A stretch of 64,000 bases of DNA, taken from assembly GCF_001644665.1 (NCBI RefSeq), contig NZ_CP011393.1, positions 1,634,001 to 1,698,000 of the forward strand, read 5' to 3'. Of the stretch, positions 45,065-53,571 are shown piece after piece (the stretch's first letter is position 1; every line of letters starts with the position of its first letter). The stretch comes from Fervidobacterium pennivorans (GTDB lineage Bacteria; Thermotogota; Thermotogae; Thermotogales; Fervidobacteriaceae). The translations under genes and the position numbers were made by a program. The notes beneath the pieces were generated by a model. The model had not been told where the DNA came from, did no database searches, and saw only the letters and a list, made by a program, of their open reading frames with translations.

Positions 45065-45936
45065 TGGCAAAGAAGGAAAAGTGTGTCTGTCCATCGGTAC
45101 CGGAATGGTTAAATACTTACGGAGATATGGTTACCTTGCTCCTTACATTCTTCGTTTTATTGTTCTCAATGTCGAGCTTGAGTCCTGGAAAATTCCAACA
45201 GATAGTAGTTGGGATGAGCTTGGCTTTGAGTGGAAATCCACCAAGTGTCTTAACCGGTGGGCAGACTATGAGCGAAGAAGCGCTTATATCTTCAAAGCCT
45301 GGTGTTTATCAGGAACTGTTACGAATATCCGAGGAATACCAGGGTAAGGTAACAATAGAAGAACGAGACGAAGGAACACTTATCACACTGACTAATTTTA
45401 AGATTTTCGAAACAGGAAGCGCAAGACTAACAGCTGAAGCCAAAGAAATAATTGAGAAACTGGGGGCTATAATTTTAGAGCATACATCGAACATAATTGA
45501 GGTTAGAGGATATGCTGATGACAGACCAACAACTCCAGACTCTATATATCCATCGAACTGGCACCTTAGTAGTGCTCGGGCATCTTCGGTAGTGAATTTC
45601 ATGCTAACGGAGTTGAAGCAAAAAAGGTATGCGTTGAGGTATGCAGAGATAAGGTCTGGATTATTCGATATCGATTATTTCTATTCGCCTGATAGGTTCG
45701 TACCGATAGGAAAAGGAGATGTTGATGTAAACAAAGAACTGAAATCCATAAAGGCGAATTACGATTACGACATGTCGAAACTACAAAGTGACTACGAAAG
45801 TGGTAAAATATCTATAGAAGAGTACCAAAGACAGGGTGCAGAATTTACCCAGAAATACTATAGAGACGTTGAACAAACACGTGCAAAATATAGGAAAATA
45901 GAAATCGTAATAAAGAGAGAAACTAAGGGATACTGA
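45064..45936 (+). CDS. motB: Flagellar motor stator protein MotB
   Basis: A 290-residue stator subunit that anchors MotA to peptidoglycan. One N-terminal helix contains EWLNTYGDMVTLLLTFFVLLFSMSS; Asp21 is the ion-binding residue. Residues about 110-270 form an OmpA-like domain (FETGSARLTAEAKEIIEKLG, IEVRGYADDRPT, NWHLSSARASSVVNFML). Between the last strands it carries an inserted helical, charged segment (about residues 225-270, KSIKANYDYDMSKLQSDYESG). Overlaps motA by one base. Confidence 0.93.
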   Translation: MAKKEKCVCPSVPEWLNTYGDMVTLLLTFFVLLFSMSSLSPGKFQQIVVGMSLALSGNPPSVLTGGQTMSEEALISSKPGVYQELLRISEEYQGKVTIEERDEGTLITLTNFKIFETGSARLTAEAKEIIEKLGAIILEHTSNIIEVRGYADDRPTTPDSIYPSNWHLSSARASSVVNFMLTELKQKRYALRYAEIRSGLFDIDYFYSPDRFVPIGKGDVDVNKELKSIKANYDYDMSKLQSDYESGKISIEEYQRQGAEFTQKYYRDVEQTRAKYRKIEIVIKRETKGY

Positions 45937-45965
45937 TAAATCGAGAAAGTTAAGGAGGGCGAAGT

Positions 45966-46490
45966 ATGCCTGAAGAAGTTGAACAACAGCAAGAGCAACC
46001 TAAGAAGAAAGGTAACTTGATGGACTTAATAAAGATGTTAGTAATTCCGTTAGTTATTTCACTTGTTGTAAGTTTGGTTGTTTTCTTCATGCTTGGTTCG
46101 AATAAGCAACCAAGCCAGCCTAAGGAAGAAGAAGCAACTGCTGCGGCGCCGGTCCAGATAAAGGCAGTTGTTATTGCTCAAGGTAAGTATCAAACCTTCA
46201 TGCTTAAAGGTGGAAGAGATGTTGCGGTTGTCGATTCTTTAACCTTGCTTGTCGGTAGTGAACCTTGCAGAGCAGCTGTAGCTGAAAAAAACGATGAAAT
46301 AATGGACGCACTTGCTACGATATTCTTGAGCAAAGAGCGGTTTGCCCTCGTAACTCCAGCGGGTTTAGACTTATTAAAAAAGCAAATCAGGGAAGCTGTG
46401 AATGAGATTACCGGATTTACTGGCGAGAAAGAAAAACTTGGGGTTTTAAATGTTTATATATACATAAAAGCGATAAGTACTGTCCAGTAA
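45966..46490 (+). CDS. fliL: Flagellar basal body-associated protein FliL
   Basis: A 174-residue FliL protein, which surrounds and stabilises the stator at the basal body. It has an acidic/Gln-rich start, one membrane helix (about 24-44), a short Pro/Glu-rich linker, and a periplasmic domain ending in the FliL-typical TPAGLDLLKKQIREAVNEI...VYIYIKAISTVQ. AGGAGGGCG precedes the ATG. Gene order motAB-fliL-fliM-fliY is standard. Confidence 0.88.
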   Translation: MPEEVEQQQEQPKKKGNLMDLIKMLVIPLVISLVVSLVVFFMLGSNKQPSQPKEEEATAAAPVQIKAVVIAQGKYQTFMLKGGRDVAVVDSLTLLVGSEPCRAAVAEKNDEIMDALATIFLSKERFALVTPAGLDLLKKQIREAVNEITGFTGEKEKLGVLNVYIYIKAISTVQ

Positions 46491-46526
46491 CAATATCACA
46501 ATCCCTTTCATGGGAGGTTGTTAGTT

Positions 46527-47522
46527 TTGCCGGATGTACTGAGCCAAGAAGAAATAGACCGATTGTTGGCGGCACTTTCGCAGGGAGAAGTTAATATAGA
46601 GGAAGTGAAAAAAGAGGGCGAAGAGAAAAAGGTTCGCACATATGATTTTTTGCGCCCTCAAAAATTTTCGAAAGAACAAATTCGAACTGTTCAGATGATA
46701 CATGAAAACTTTGCACGAAGTGTATCTACGTATTTATCAGGTAAATTGAGATCCTTCACCTCAGTAAACGTTGTTGGTATAGACCAACTTACCTATGATG
46801 AATACATGAAATCCATAGGTAACCCGTCGTTCATAACCATATTCACGGCAAGAGAATTGGTAGGTAGCGCAATATTCAACATGAGCTTAGAAATATTTTA
46901 TGGGGTTTTGGATGTTCTACTTGGTGGACCTGGTGAACCTGGTGATGTCAAAAGAATTCCAACAGAAATCGAAATGGGGATAATTAAGAAAGAGGTTGTA
47001 AATTTACTTACCGCACTTTCTCAAGCTTGGATGTCTGTTCACCCGTTTATCCCTGTTGTTGAATCCACAGAAACAAACCCACAATTCGTCCAAATAGTCC
47101 CAAGTAGCGAGATGGTTTTAGCAATCACATTTTTTGTGAGTTTCGGAAAAGTGGAGGGTTACATGAGCCTTTGCTGGCCATCTTCTGTTATAGAGCCGAT
47201 AGGAGAAAAGCTCACAACACAGAGTTGGTTCAAAGTCAAGCAAAAAGAAATAACGGAAGAGCATATCGAGAAGCTCAAAGAAAACTTGCAAAGAACAAAG
47301 ATAGATGTTATCGCAATTATTGGAGAAACTGAGCTAACCTTAGGTGAAATTTTAACACTTGAGGTAGGCGACGTGATAAGATTGAAAGAACACTACGACG
47401 AACCGATAAGAGTAGAAGTAAACGGTCGTACAAAATTCCTAGGTAAACCTGGTCAGTACAAAGGGAACTATGCTGTAAAGATTACCGAAGTGATAGAAGA
47501 ACCTAAAGAGGAAGGTGAATAG
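46527..47522 (+). CDS. fliM: Flagellar motor switch protein FliM
   Basis: A 331-residue rotor switch subunit. The N-terminal CheY-binding motif LSQEEIDRLLAAL is at residues about 4-16; YDFLRPQKFSKEQIRTVQMIHENFARSVSTYLS marks the start of the middle domain, and the C-terminal SpoA domain (about 250-325) has TELTLGEILTLEVGDVIRL. I prefer the TTG at 46527, nine bases after GGGAGG, since it gives the usual short lead before LSQEEID; a TTG at 46518 is adjacent to the site. Confidence 0.95.
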   Translation: MPDVLSQEEIDRLLAALSQGEVNIEEVKKEGEEKKVRTYDFLRPQKFSKEQIRTVQMIHENFARSVSTYLSGKLRSFTSVNVVGIDQLTYDEYMKSIGNPSFITIFTARELVGSAIFNMSLEIFYGVLDVLLGGPGEPGDVKRIPTEIEMGIIKKEVVNLLTALSQAWMSVHPFIPVVESTETNPQFVQIVPSSEMVLAITFFVSFGKVEGYMSLCWPSSVIEPIGEKLTTQSWFKVKQKEITEEHIEKLKENLQRTKIDVIAIIGETELTLGEILTLEVGDVIRLKEHYDEPIRVEVNGRTKFLGKPGQYKGNYAVKITEVIEEPKEEGE

Positions 47523-47524
47523 GC

Positions 47525-48625
47525 ATGATAGCTGATGACTTCCTAAGCCAAGAAGAATTGGATGCTTTACTTAAACAAGTTGTGCAAGATGAGGAACTTT
47601 CAGATATTGAAATATCAATGGTCGGCGAAGTTGGAAATATAATTCTTGGTGCAGGTGCAACTGCACTGTCTAACATTCTGGGTAGAAAAGTAGACATTTC
47701 AACACCAGAAGTTGAAGTTATGACACTTCGCGAACTAAGAAAAGGTATAAGCGGCGAGAAGGTTTGTGTAACGATACACTTTGAAGGCGAAGTTGAGGGC
47801 TTAAATGCGCTGGTTATTGAAAAACAGTTAGCAGCTGAACTCGCTGATATAATGATGGGCGGTCTTGGTAAGCCAGAGAGTGATGAACTTGACGAGTTCA
47901 AACTCAGTGCCGTTGGTGAAGCCATGAACCAGATGATGGGTTCGGCTGCTACTTCACTTTCCGATATGATAAAAAAACCCGTTAGTATTACTCCACCAAC
48001 GACGGAGATTCTGAACTTCGATGACGAGAGCGTGAAATTCCCACCTATAGGTGATGAAAACGACAAAGTTGCAAAAGCAACTTTTACAATGACTATCGAA
48101 GGCTTACAACCTGCGAAGTTCTTTTTGGCAATGCCTATTTCATTTGTCAAAAAACTATATGAATTAATATTCGGCACACCGACTGTAGAGCAAAAGCAAG
48201 CAAGTGCACGAGCTCCAGAGTCAGCTCAAACTTCCGCTTCAAAACCTACGAGTTTTGTTCCACCTACTCCAAAGAGAGAAGAAAAGCAAACGGTTGCAGC
48301 AAGACCTGTCCAATTTGAAGATTTCGGCAGAACCCAACAACCATCCGAAAAACCACAAATTTTGGATGAAAGACTCCAGTTGCTATTTGATGTGCCGTTA
48401 AATGTTACCGTAGAACTCGGACGTACGAAGCTCACTTTGAAAGAAATTATGGAACTTGGCGTGGGGTCTCTAATAGAACTGGATAAACTTACGGGAGAAC
48501 CTGTTGATATTTACGTAAACAACAAATTGATTGCACGTGGAGAAGTTGTTGTCATCGATGAAAATTTTGGTGTGCGTATTACAGAGATAGTGAATCCTAA
48601 GGAAAGGCTTTACAGCTTAAAATAA
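47525..48625 (+). CDS. fliY: Flagellar motor switch phosphatase FliY (FliN-type)
   Basis: A 366-residue switch protein combining CheC-like and FliN modules. The first residues DFLSQEELDALLKQV form a CheY-P-docking motif like that of FliM. The middle has two CheC-type helices with the E-x-x-N phosphatase pattern (GEVGNIILGAGATALS and VGEAMNQMMGSAATSLS), indicating dephosphorylation of CheY-P. After a Pro/Gln/Ala-rich linker (about 225-275) comes the SpoA/FliN domain (LNVTVELGRTKLTLKEIMELGVGSLIELD). GAAGGTG precedes the ATG, two bases after the fliM stop. It ends the flagellar operon. Confidence 0.93.
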   Translation: MIADDFLSQEELDALLKQVVQDEELSDIEISMVGEVGNIILGAGATALSNILGRKVDISTPEVEVMTLRELRKGISGEKVCVTIHFEGEVEGLNALVIEKQLAAELADIMMGGLGKPESDELDEFKLSAVGEAMNQMMGSAATSLSDMIKKPVSITPPTTEILNFDDESVKFPPIGDENDKVAKATFTMTIEGLQPAKFFLAMPISFVKKLYELIFGTPTVEQKQASARAPESAQTSASKPTSFVPPTPKREEKQTVAARPVQFEDFGRTQQPSEKPQILDERLQLLFDVPLNVTVELGRTKLTLKEIMELGVGSLIELDKLTGEPVDIYVNNKLIARGEVVVIDENFGVRITEIVNPKERLYSLK

Positions 48626-48645
48626 GAACATTAAGCCCATCTAAC

Positions 48646-48676
48646 AAAAGAAGCCCCTTCCGGGGCTTCTTTTCTT
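48646..48676. terminator. Bidirectional terminator of flagellar operon and bglA
   Basis: AAAAGAAGCCCC (48646-48657), loop TTCC, GGGGCTTCTTTT (48662-48673). A/T flanks serve both the flagellar operon and the convergent bglA gene, whose stop is at 48685. Confidence 0.9.
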
Positions 48677-48684
48677 TCGAACTT

Positions 48685-50001
48685 TTAAGATTTTAGAAAT
48701 TCCTTCAACCACAACGCTGAATCTTTCAATATCCTTTTTTGCGTATTGTAATCTACGTAGATTATACCGAAACGTTTTGAGTATCCGTACGCCCATTCGA
48801 AGTTGTCCATCAAAGACCAAATGAAGTAACCTTTCAAATCAACACCTGCATTGATTGCTTCAAGTGCTTTTTCAAAGTGCTTTTCCAAATATTCAATTCG
48901 GTAATTATCATGAACTCTTCCGTTTTCCAATTTATCAGGTCCAGCCATCCCGTTCTCTGTGATATAAAGTGGTAGTTTATATCTTTCCTTCAGATAGACC
49001 AGCATATCAAATAATCCCTGCGGGTAGATTTCCCATCCCATCTCCGTTTTGGGAAGGTCTCCCTGAACATACGAAAATCCAAGAGGATTGTTCATATCAA
49101 AAACAACAAGTGTTCTTGTGTAATAATTCACACCAAAGAAGTCTATAGGAGTCGAAATAATATTCATATCGCTATCGGGAACTTGCAACCCTTTTTCCGT
49201 ATAAAGTGCAACTGCTTCTTCGGGATATTTTCCGAAAACAACAGGGTCATGGAACCATGCATTAACAAACTTATCAACAAGACTTGCGACCAAGAAACTT
49301 TCGGGTTTTGCATCGCCCGGTTCTATTTTCATCACAACGTTGGTTAAGCCAACTTTTCCATCTTTTACTTCTTCCCTGAACGCCTGAACGGCATGTCCAT
49401 GTGCCCTTAACAGGTTGTGTGCCGCGATTATCGCTTCTTGTAAATTTTGATGACCCGGGGCATGCTCTCCCGTGTAATAACCCAAGAAAGAAGAACACCA
49501 TGGTTCGTTCAGTGTAATCCAATGTTTCACACGATCACCGAGTTCGTTGAACATAAACGTTGCGTATGCTCTGAAATAAAGCGCTATATCTGGGTTAAGC
49601 CATCCACCTTTTTCATAAAGTGCGTAGGGTAAGTCCCAGTGATAGAGTGTTACGAATGGTATGATATCATTCTTCAAAAGCTCATCAACGAGTCTGTTGT
49701 AGAAATCCACACCCTTTTGGTTGATGTTCTTCCCATCTGGCATAATTCTGGGCCAGGAGATAGAGAATCTGTAAGCGTCCAACCCTATTCCTTTCATCAG
49801 CTGGATATCTTCCTTGTATCGGTGGTAATGGTCACACGCAACGTCTCCTGTGTCACCGTTCAAGGTTTTGCCAGGCGTGTGTGAAAAGACATCCCAAATT
49901 GATGGTCCTCTGCCATCTTCGTTTGCTGCACCTTCAATCTGGTATGCTGCTGTAGCCGTTCCGAAGATAAAATCTTTTGGAAAATCGGACCTTCTTATCA
50001 T
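48685..50001 (-). CDS. bglA: GH1 family beta-glucosidase
   Basis: A 438-residue cytoplasmic glycoside hydrolase of family 1, which cleaves beta-linked glucosides such as cellobiose. The acid/base glutamate is in TLNEPW and the nucleophile glutamate in YITENG; DFIFGTATAAYQIEG at the N-terminus and GYFIWSLMDNFEWAYGY near the C-terminus bind sugar. It lacks a signal peptide. GGGGGTG precedes the ATG. IS copy B ends 23 bases upstream. Before that insertion the gene probably overlapped the Gx-transporter gene (ATGA) and belonged to the mgtE-to-Gx operon; it now depends on the IS region for transcription. Confidence 0.95.
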   Translation of the reverse strand: MIRRSDFPKDFIFGTATAAYQIEGAANEDGRGPSIWDVFSHTPGKTLNGDTGDVACDHYHRYKEDIQLMKGIGLDAYRFSISWPRIMPDGKNINQKGVDFYNRLVDELLKNDIIPFVTLYHWDLPYALYEKGGWLNPDIALYFRAYATFMFNELGDRVKHWITLNEPWCSSFLGYYTGEHAPGHQNLQEAIIAAHNLLRAHGHAVQAFREEVKDGKVGLTNVVMKIEPGDAKPESFLVASLVDKFVNAWFHDPVVFGKYPEEAVALYTEKGLQVPDSDMNIISTPIDFFGVNYYTRTLVVFDMNNPLGFSYVQGDLPKTEMGWEIYPQGLFDMLVYLKERYKLPLYITENGMAGPDKLENGRVHDNYRIEYLEKHFEKALEAINAGVDLKGYFIWSLMDNFEWAYGYSKRFGIIYVDYNTQKRILKDSALWLKEFLKS

Positions 50002-50016
50002 TTTTTCACCCCCTGG

Positions 50017-50024
50017 TTTAGTTC
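50017..50024. repeat. 8-bp target duplication, left of IS copy B
   Basis: TTTAGTTC, repeated exactly at 51084-51091 between copy B and the next derivative. A 7-base remnant TTAGTTC is at 51502-51508. Confidence 0.92.
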
Positions 50025-51083
50025 GATAATGTTAACTAAAAGTATTGAAACTTTCCAAAAACCGCATTATCCTTATAAAGAGGGGACACCCCCCAACCAA
50101 CTCTCGACAAAGGAGGTATCCCGATATGAACAACTCAACACTCTCTTGTCCAAAATGCGGTTCCACCAGCCTATACAAAAACGGTCACGACAAATACGGT
50201 AACCAACAATTCCTTTGCAAACTCTGCCATCATTCCTTCAAACTTTCCCATTCTCAAAAACGCAAAAACTTTCCTTTCCCATATCCCAAATGCTCTTCTT
50301 GTGGTAAAGCTATGGAAATTCACAAAGTCCGTCGCTCTTTCGTTGTCTTCCGTTGTAGAGCTTGTCGTACCAAAGATAGAGTACCTTTTAACCTCCCCGA
50401 ACCAGTCACCCTTATTCCTGAGAAATTTAAATATTTCCGCTTCCCTATCTACTTCATCTTAAAAGCTTTCGTTTTGTATATGAAACACAATATGTCTTAT
50501 CGCTCTCTTGCTCATTCTCTTAATATCAAAGTATCTCATGTCACCATATACAAATGGGTTATTAGATTGTGTACTTTATTCTCTGTACTTTTCCCAACAT
50601 TTACCATCGAAAATGTTTTCTCAGTTCATGCTGATGAAACTGTTCTTGTGTTCAAAGAACAAAAGTACTATGTTTGGCTATTAGTCGATCATGAAACTAA
50701 CTTTATCCTTTGTTGGCATGTCTCAAAGTACCGTGATATGGGACAAGTCAAAGTATTGCTCGAGAAGTTCTTTGGTAATTTAGAACCTAAAAGCATTGAA
50801 CTTATTACTGATGGACTTGGTGCATATGAAAGTGCAGTAAAGCTGTTGTTCAGAAATATCAATCACGTAGTGGTACCGCTCGGTAAAAACAATCAATGTG
50901 AATCTAAGTTTTCATTGTTGAAAGACTTTTTCCGACTCAAGCGAGGGCTGAAGAATACGAAGAATTTAGCAAAATACATTCAAGGCTTTTGTGTAGTGAA
51001 GAATCTTTGGAAAACACACAATGGCAATATCAATTGCATTCTTTCACACTTACACTCTTTCATCACTACAAGTTAACACTATC
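50025..51083 (+). mobile_element. Insertion sequence copy B, complete, 1059 bp
   Basis: Same length and ends as copy A (GATAATGTTAACT ... AGTTAACACTATC), flanked by TTTAGTTC on both sides. Its left end faces bglA. It is followed directly, after the shared target repeat, by the deleted derivative at 51092, so two related elements sit head to tail in one target site. Confidence 0.94.
50126..51076 (+). CDS. DDE transposase of IS copy B
   Basis: A 316-residue transposase equivalent to that of copy A, with the same N-terminal zinc-ribbon cysteines and catalytic residues D170, D229 and E259. AAGGAGGTATCCCGAT precedes the ATG. The frame is intact. Differences from copy A cluster at residues about 44-71. 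It could supply transposase in trans to the deleted derivatives, since all keep both ends or the right end. Confidence 0.92.
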   Translation: MNNSTLSCPKCGSTSLYKNGHDKYGNQQFLCKLCHHSFKLSHSQKRKNFPFPYPKCSSCGKAMEIHKVRRSFVVFRCRACRTKDRVPFNLPEPVTLIPEKFKYFRFPIYFILKAFVLYMKHNMSYRSLAHSLNIKVSHVTIYKWVIRLCTLFSVLFPTFTIENVFSVHADETVLVFKEQKYYVWLLVDHETNFILCWHVSKYRDMGQVKVLLEKFFGNLEPKSIELITDGLGAYESAVKLLFRNINHVVVPLGKNNQCESKFSLLKDFFRLKRGLKNTKNLAKYIQGFCVVKNLWKTHNGNINCILSHLHSFITTS

Positions 51084-51091
51084 TTTAGTTC

Positions 51092-51480
51092 GATAATGTT
51101 AACTAAAAGTATTGAAACTTTCCAAAAACCGCATTATCCTTTAAAGAGAGGGCACCCACCCAACCAACTCTCGACAAAGGAGGTATCCCGATATGAACAA
51201 CTCAACGCTCTCTTGTGCAAAATGCGGTTCCACCAGCTTGTACAAAAACGGTCATGACAAATACGGTAACCAACAATTCCTTTGCAAACTCTGCCATCAT
51301 TCTTTCAAACTTTCCCATTCTCACAAACGCAAAAACTTCCCTTTCCCTTATCCCAAATGCACTTCTTGTGATAGGTCTAAGGTCTTTGTGTAGTGAAGAA
51401 TCTTTGAAAAACTCACAATGGTAATATCAATCTCATTCTTCCACGCTTACACTCTTTCATCACTACAAGTTAACACTATC
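51092..51480 (+). mobile_element. Internally deleted IS derivative C, 389 bp
   Basis: It has a normal left end (GATAATGTTAACTAAAAG) and right end (AGTTAACACTATC), about 280 bases of 5' sequence including the transposase start and first zinc ribbon, then a junction at about 51370-51383 to the last ~100 bases. The junction is the same as in derivative D2 at 30031-30042. It fits a non-autonomous (MITE-like) family member. Confidence 0.9.
51193..51393 (+). pseudogene. Transposase remnant in derivative C
   Basis: The frame keeps the ribosome site and the first ~60 residues (both early zinc-ribbon cysteine pairs), then crosses the deletion junction and stops. All catalytic residues are lost. If translated it might bind DNA, but this is speculation. 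Confidence 0.85.
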
Positions 51481-51501
51481 TCGCTACGAGTTAACACTAT
51501 C
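51481..51501 (+). mobile_element. Fragment of a third IS right end
   Basis: CTACGAGTTAACACTATC (51484-51501) is another copy of the IS right end, directly after derivative C. It supplies the stop codon of the Gx-transporter gene. It shows that more than one event has hit this site. Confidence 0.8.
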
Positions 51502-51979
51502 TTAGTTCGAAATCTTCCGCAATATCATGTGTTTTCACAGCCAAAAAAGCATTTGCAAATGCACTGAACGTACCTAACGTCATCACCAATGGTAGGAAGA
51601 TGAAAATAGCATTTGAACCAATTAAGAAACTACCTATAACAAACTGCACCAAATTGTTTGTTACCATTCCCAGAAGGCTTATTCCGAATACACTTAAGAA
51701 GTTAAACCTTGAGAGAAAGCTTTGAACTATCGCAGCTGCCACACTGCCGAAAAAACCCATGAAAAAACCTGGAGTAAATATGGTGCCAGAAAGAATAGAA
51801 CCAAGTAAAGACTTAGAGACGGCAAGAAGTACAGCGTCTGAAAGACCAGAAAAAACAGACATGTACAACACTAAGAAATTTGAAAAACCCCACTTGCCTC
51901 CTGGAACAGGAAATGGTATTAACCCTTCAACAACGTACGCCACACTACTCAACGCTATCATTATCCCGAAAATTACCAC
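51497..51979 (-). CDS. Gx transporter family (Hpre_diP_synt_I-like) membrane protein, C-terminus altered by IS
   Basis: A membrane protein of about 160 residues with five or six helices, of the family called Gx transporter or heptaprenyl diphosphate synthase component I. FGIMIALSSVAYVVEGLIPFPVPGGKWGFSNFLVLY and LLGSILSGTIFTPGFFMGFFGS are typical. The gene is next to a NusG-II protein, a recurrent pair. I place the start at GTG 51979, overlapping the previous stop; an open frame reaches 52096 but would add an arginine-rich shadow of the neighbour. The last codon and TAG come from the IS right end. Removing the IS restores LNQGVKK and a TGA overlapping the bglA ATG. Confidence 0.75.
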   Translation of the reverse strand: MVIFGIMIALSSVAYVVEGLIPFPVPGGKWGFSNFLVLYMSVFSGLSDAVLLAVSKSLLGSILSGTIFTPGFFMGFFGSVAAAIVQSFLSRFNFLSVFGISLLGMVTNNLVQFVIGSFLIGSNAIFIFLPLVMTLGTFSAFANAFLAVKTHDIAEDFELR

Positions 51980-52371
51980 GTTTCCACGTCTATTTTTTTC
52001 TCTCCTTTTTTCTCGTCTGTCTTGAACTCTATTATCATTCTGTTTGGTACGCAAATTATACTCCCTCCTGGTCCTATCTTCCCTGTCTTTTCGCAAATTT
52101 TATCGGGACAATTCGAATCGGTAACCCAAACTTTGTTTCCGTCGAAATGTAGTGTTGTTATGTACTTTCCCTCTTGGTTTCTTATTATAAATTCGCCAGG
52201 TTCTTTGACCTTCAATATCTCCTCACCCTGGATTCTCACAAAAATTGTTTTCTGACTTGAAACATTACCATTTTCATACGTAAATTGAAAAAAATACCAA
52301 CCTATTCCAAAAACAATTGCAACTGTGACAAAAATAATATCACTTGGCTTTAAGAATTTTCTTTCCTTCAT
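51973..52371 (-). CDS. NusG domain II-containing protein
   Basis: A 132-residue protein with one N-terminal membrane helix (about 11-30) and a small beta domain of the NusG-II type outside (KTIFVRIQGEEILKV ... WVTDSNCPDKICEKTGKIGPGGSIICVPNRMIIE). The two cysteines in the NCPDKIC motif and the C of IICVPN are conserved in this family. Its function is unknown, though it is often encoded beside Gx-transporter genes and may work with them. GGAAGGT precedes the ATG, three bases after the hutI stop. Confidence 0.82.
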   Translation of the reverse strand: MKERKFLKPSDIIFVTVAIVFGIGWYFFQFTYENGNVSSQKTIFVRIQGEEILKVKEPGEFIIRNQEGKYITTLHFDGNKVWVTDSNCPDKICEKTGKIGPGGSIICVPNRMIIEFKTDEKKGEKKIDVETW

Positions 52372-52374
52372 GCT

Positions 52375-53571
52375 TTAGATGACCTTCCTTCCATCTATAA
52401 AAACATGCTCAACAAAATTCTCTTGCCACATGTATGGAATGTCCAGAAATTCTGAAGTTTTCCAGAGCACCAAATCTGCGGGATATCCTGGTCTCACAAT
52501 TCCAGAAGTGAAACCAAGTAAATATGCCGAATTAACCGTATAGGCGGTTAGTATTTCTTCTGGTTCCATTTTCAAAAATCTTATTGCAAGGTGCATAACA
52601 AAACTTGGCATAAAAATGGGAGAAGAGCCCGGGTTGAAATCAGAGCCAAGAGCCACTGGTATACCTGCATCGATGAGTTCTCTTGCCGGTGCAAACGGTT
52701 CTCCGAGATAAAAGCTCGTATTTGGTATTAGTGTAACGATAGTCTGGCTTTTTGCTATTTCTTGGATATCCTCTTTTGCAACTTTCAAAACATGGTCAAC
52801 ACTCACAGCATTGAGTCGAGCACCAAACTTAGCAGCCCCAACATTTTCTATTTCGTCAGCATGCAACCGAACTTTAAACCCAAGTGATTTAGCAAAATTA
52901 AAGAACTCTTCAAGCTCCTCTGGAAGGTATGCACCTTTATCGCAGAATGCATCAACAAAATCAGCAAGGTTGTTTTTCGAAATATTTTTGAGTAATTCTT
53001 TCATTTCGGCAATGTAATCTGCAACGGATTTATCTTTTGGTCTTGCGTGTAACCCGAGGAACGTAGCTATAATCTTGTTTGGAAGCGTATCTCTGAGTCG
53101 TCTTATTACTCTCAGCTGCTTCATTTCGTTTTCCTTATCTAGTCCGTAGCCGCTTTTGCATTCAATTCCGACTACACCGTGCTTTGTGAATTCTTTAATA
53201 TATCGAGCAGAAACATTGTAAAGTTCATCTTCGCTGGTTTGTTTTACTAAAGTCGAAGTATAATGTATGCCTCCGCCAGCCTGCAAAATCTCAAGGTAGG
53301 TTTTCCCACGAGCCCGCATGTAAAACTCTTTTGCGCGGGAACCAACGAAAGGGATGTGGGTATGAGCGTCAAAAAGACCGGGAGTGACGAGTCTGGCTTT
53401 TATATCAGCACTTTTATGTGGACGTATGTCTTTGATTTTACCATCTTCAATAACGATATCTTTATCAAGGTATTCTTCGACCCTTTTCATGTCTAATCCT
53501 CTTACGGGAGGTTCGAAGGTGGGGGTCAAAATTCTTTCAGCATGGATGATAAATTTTTCTGCATTGCTCAT
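52375..53571 (-). CDS. hutI: Imidazolonepropionase
   Basis: A 398-residue amidohydrolase for the third step of histidine breakdown, hydrolysing 4-imidazolone-5-propanoate to N-formimidoyl-glutamate. Metal and substrate motifs: DAHTHIPFVGSRAKEF, AGGGIHYT, SGYGLD, FLGLHA, HADE, VDHVL and LGSDFNPGSSP. GGGGAG precedes the ATG, and its start overlaps the rdgB stop. No other hut genes (hutH, hutU) are in the window, so the pathway must be completed elsewhere or the enzyme has another use. Confidence 0.93.
   Translation of the reverse strand: MSNAEKFIIHAERILTPTFEPPVRGLDMKRVEEYLDKDIVIEDGKIKDIRPHKSADIKARLVTPGLFDAHTHIPFVGSRAKEFYMRARGKTYLEILQAGGGIHYTSTLVKQTSEDELYNVSARYIKEFTKHGVVGIECKSGYGLDKENEMKQLRVIRRLRDTLPNKIIATFLGLHARPKDKSVADYIAEMKELLKNISKNNLADFVDAFCDKGAYLPEELEEFFNFAKSLGFKVRLHADEIENVGAAKFGARLNAVSVDHVLKVAKEDIQEIAKSQTIVTLIPNTSFYLGEPFAPARELIDAGIPVALGSDFNPGSSPIFMPSFVMHLAIRFLKMEPEEILTAYTVNSAYLLGFTSGIVRPGYPADLVLWKTSEFLDIPYMWQENFVEHVFIDGRKVI

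Noticed and set aside
21964-51083. Copies A and B as ends of a 29-kb composite transposon
   Set aside because: Each copy has its own, different 8-bp target duplication (AAAATCAT and TTTAGTTC), so they inserted independently. The genes between them are ordinary core and flagellar genes.
52003-52096. Longer N-terminus of the Gx-transporter gene
   Set aside because: The frame is open, but the extension is an arginine-rich shadow of the NusG-II gene with no good ribosome site.
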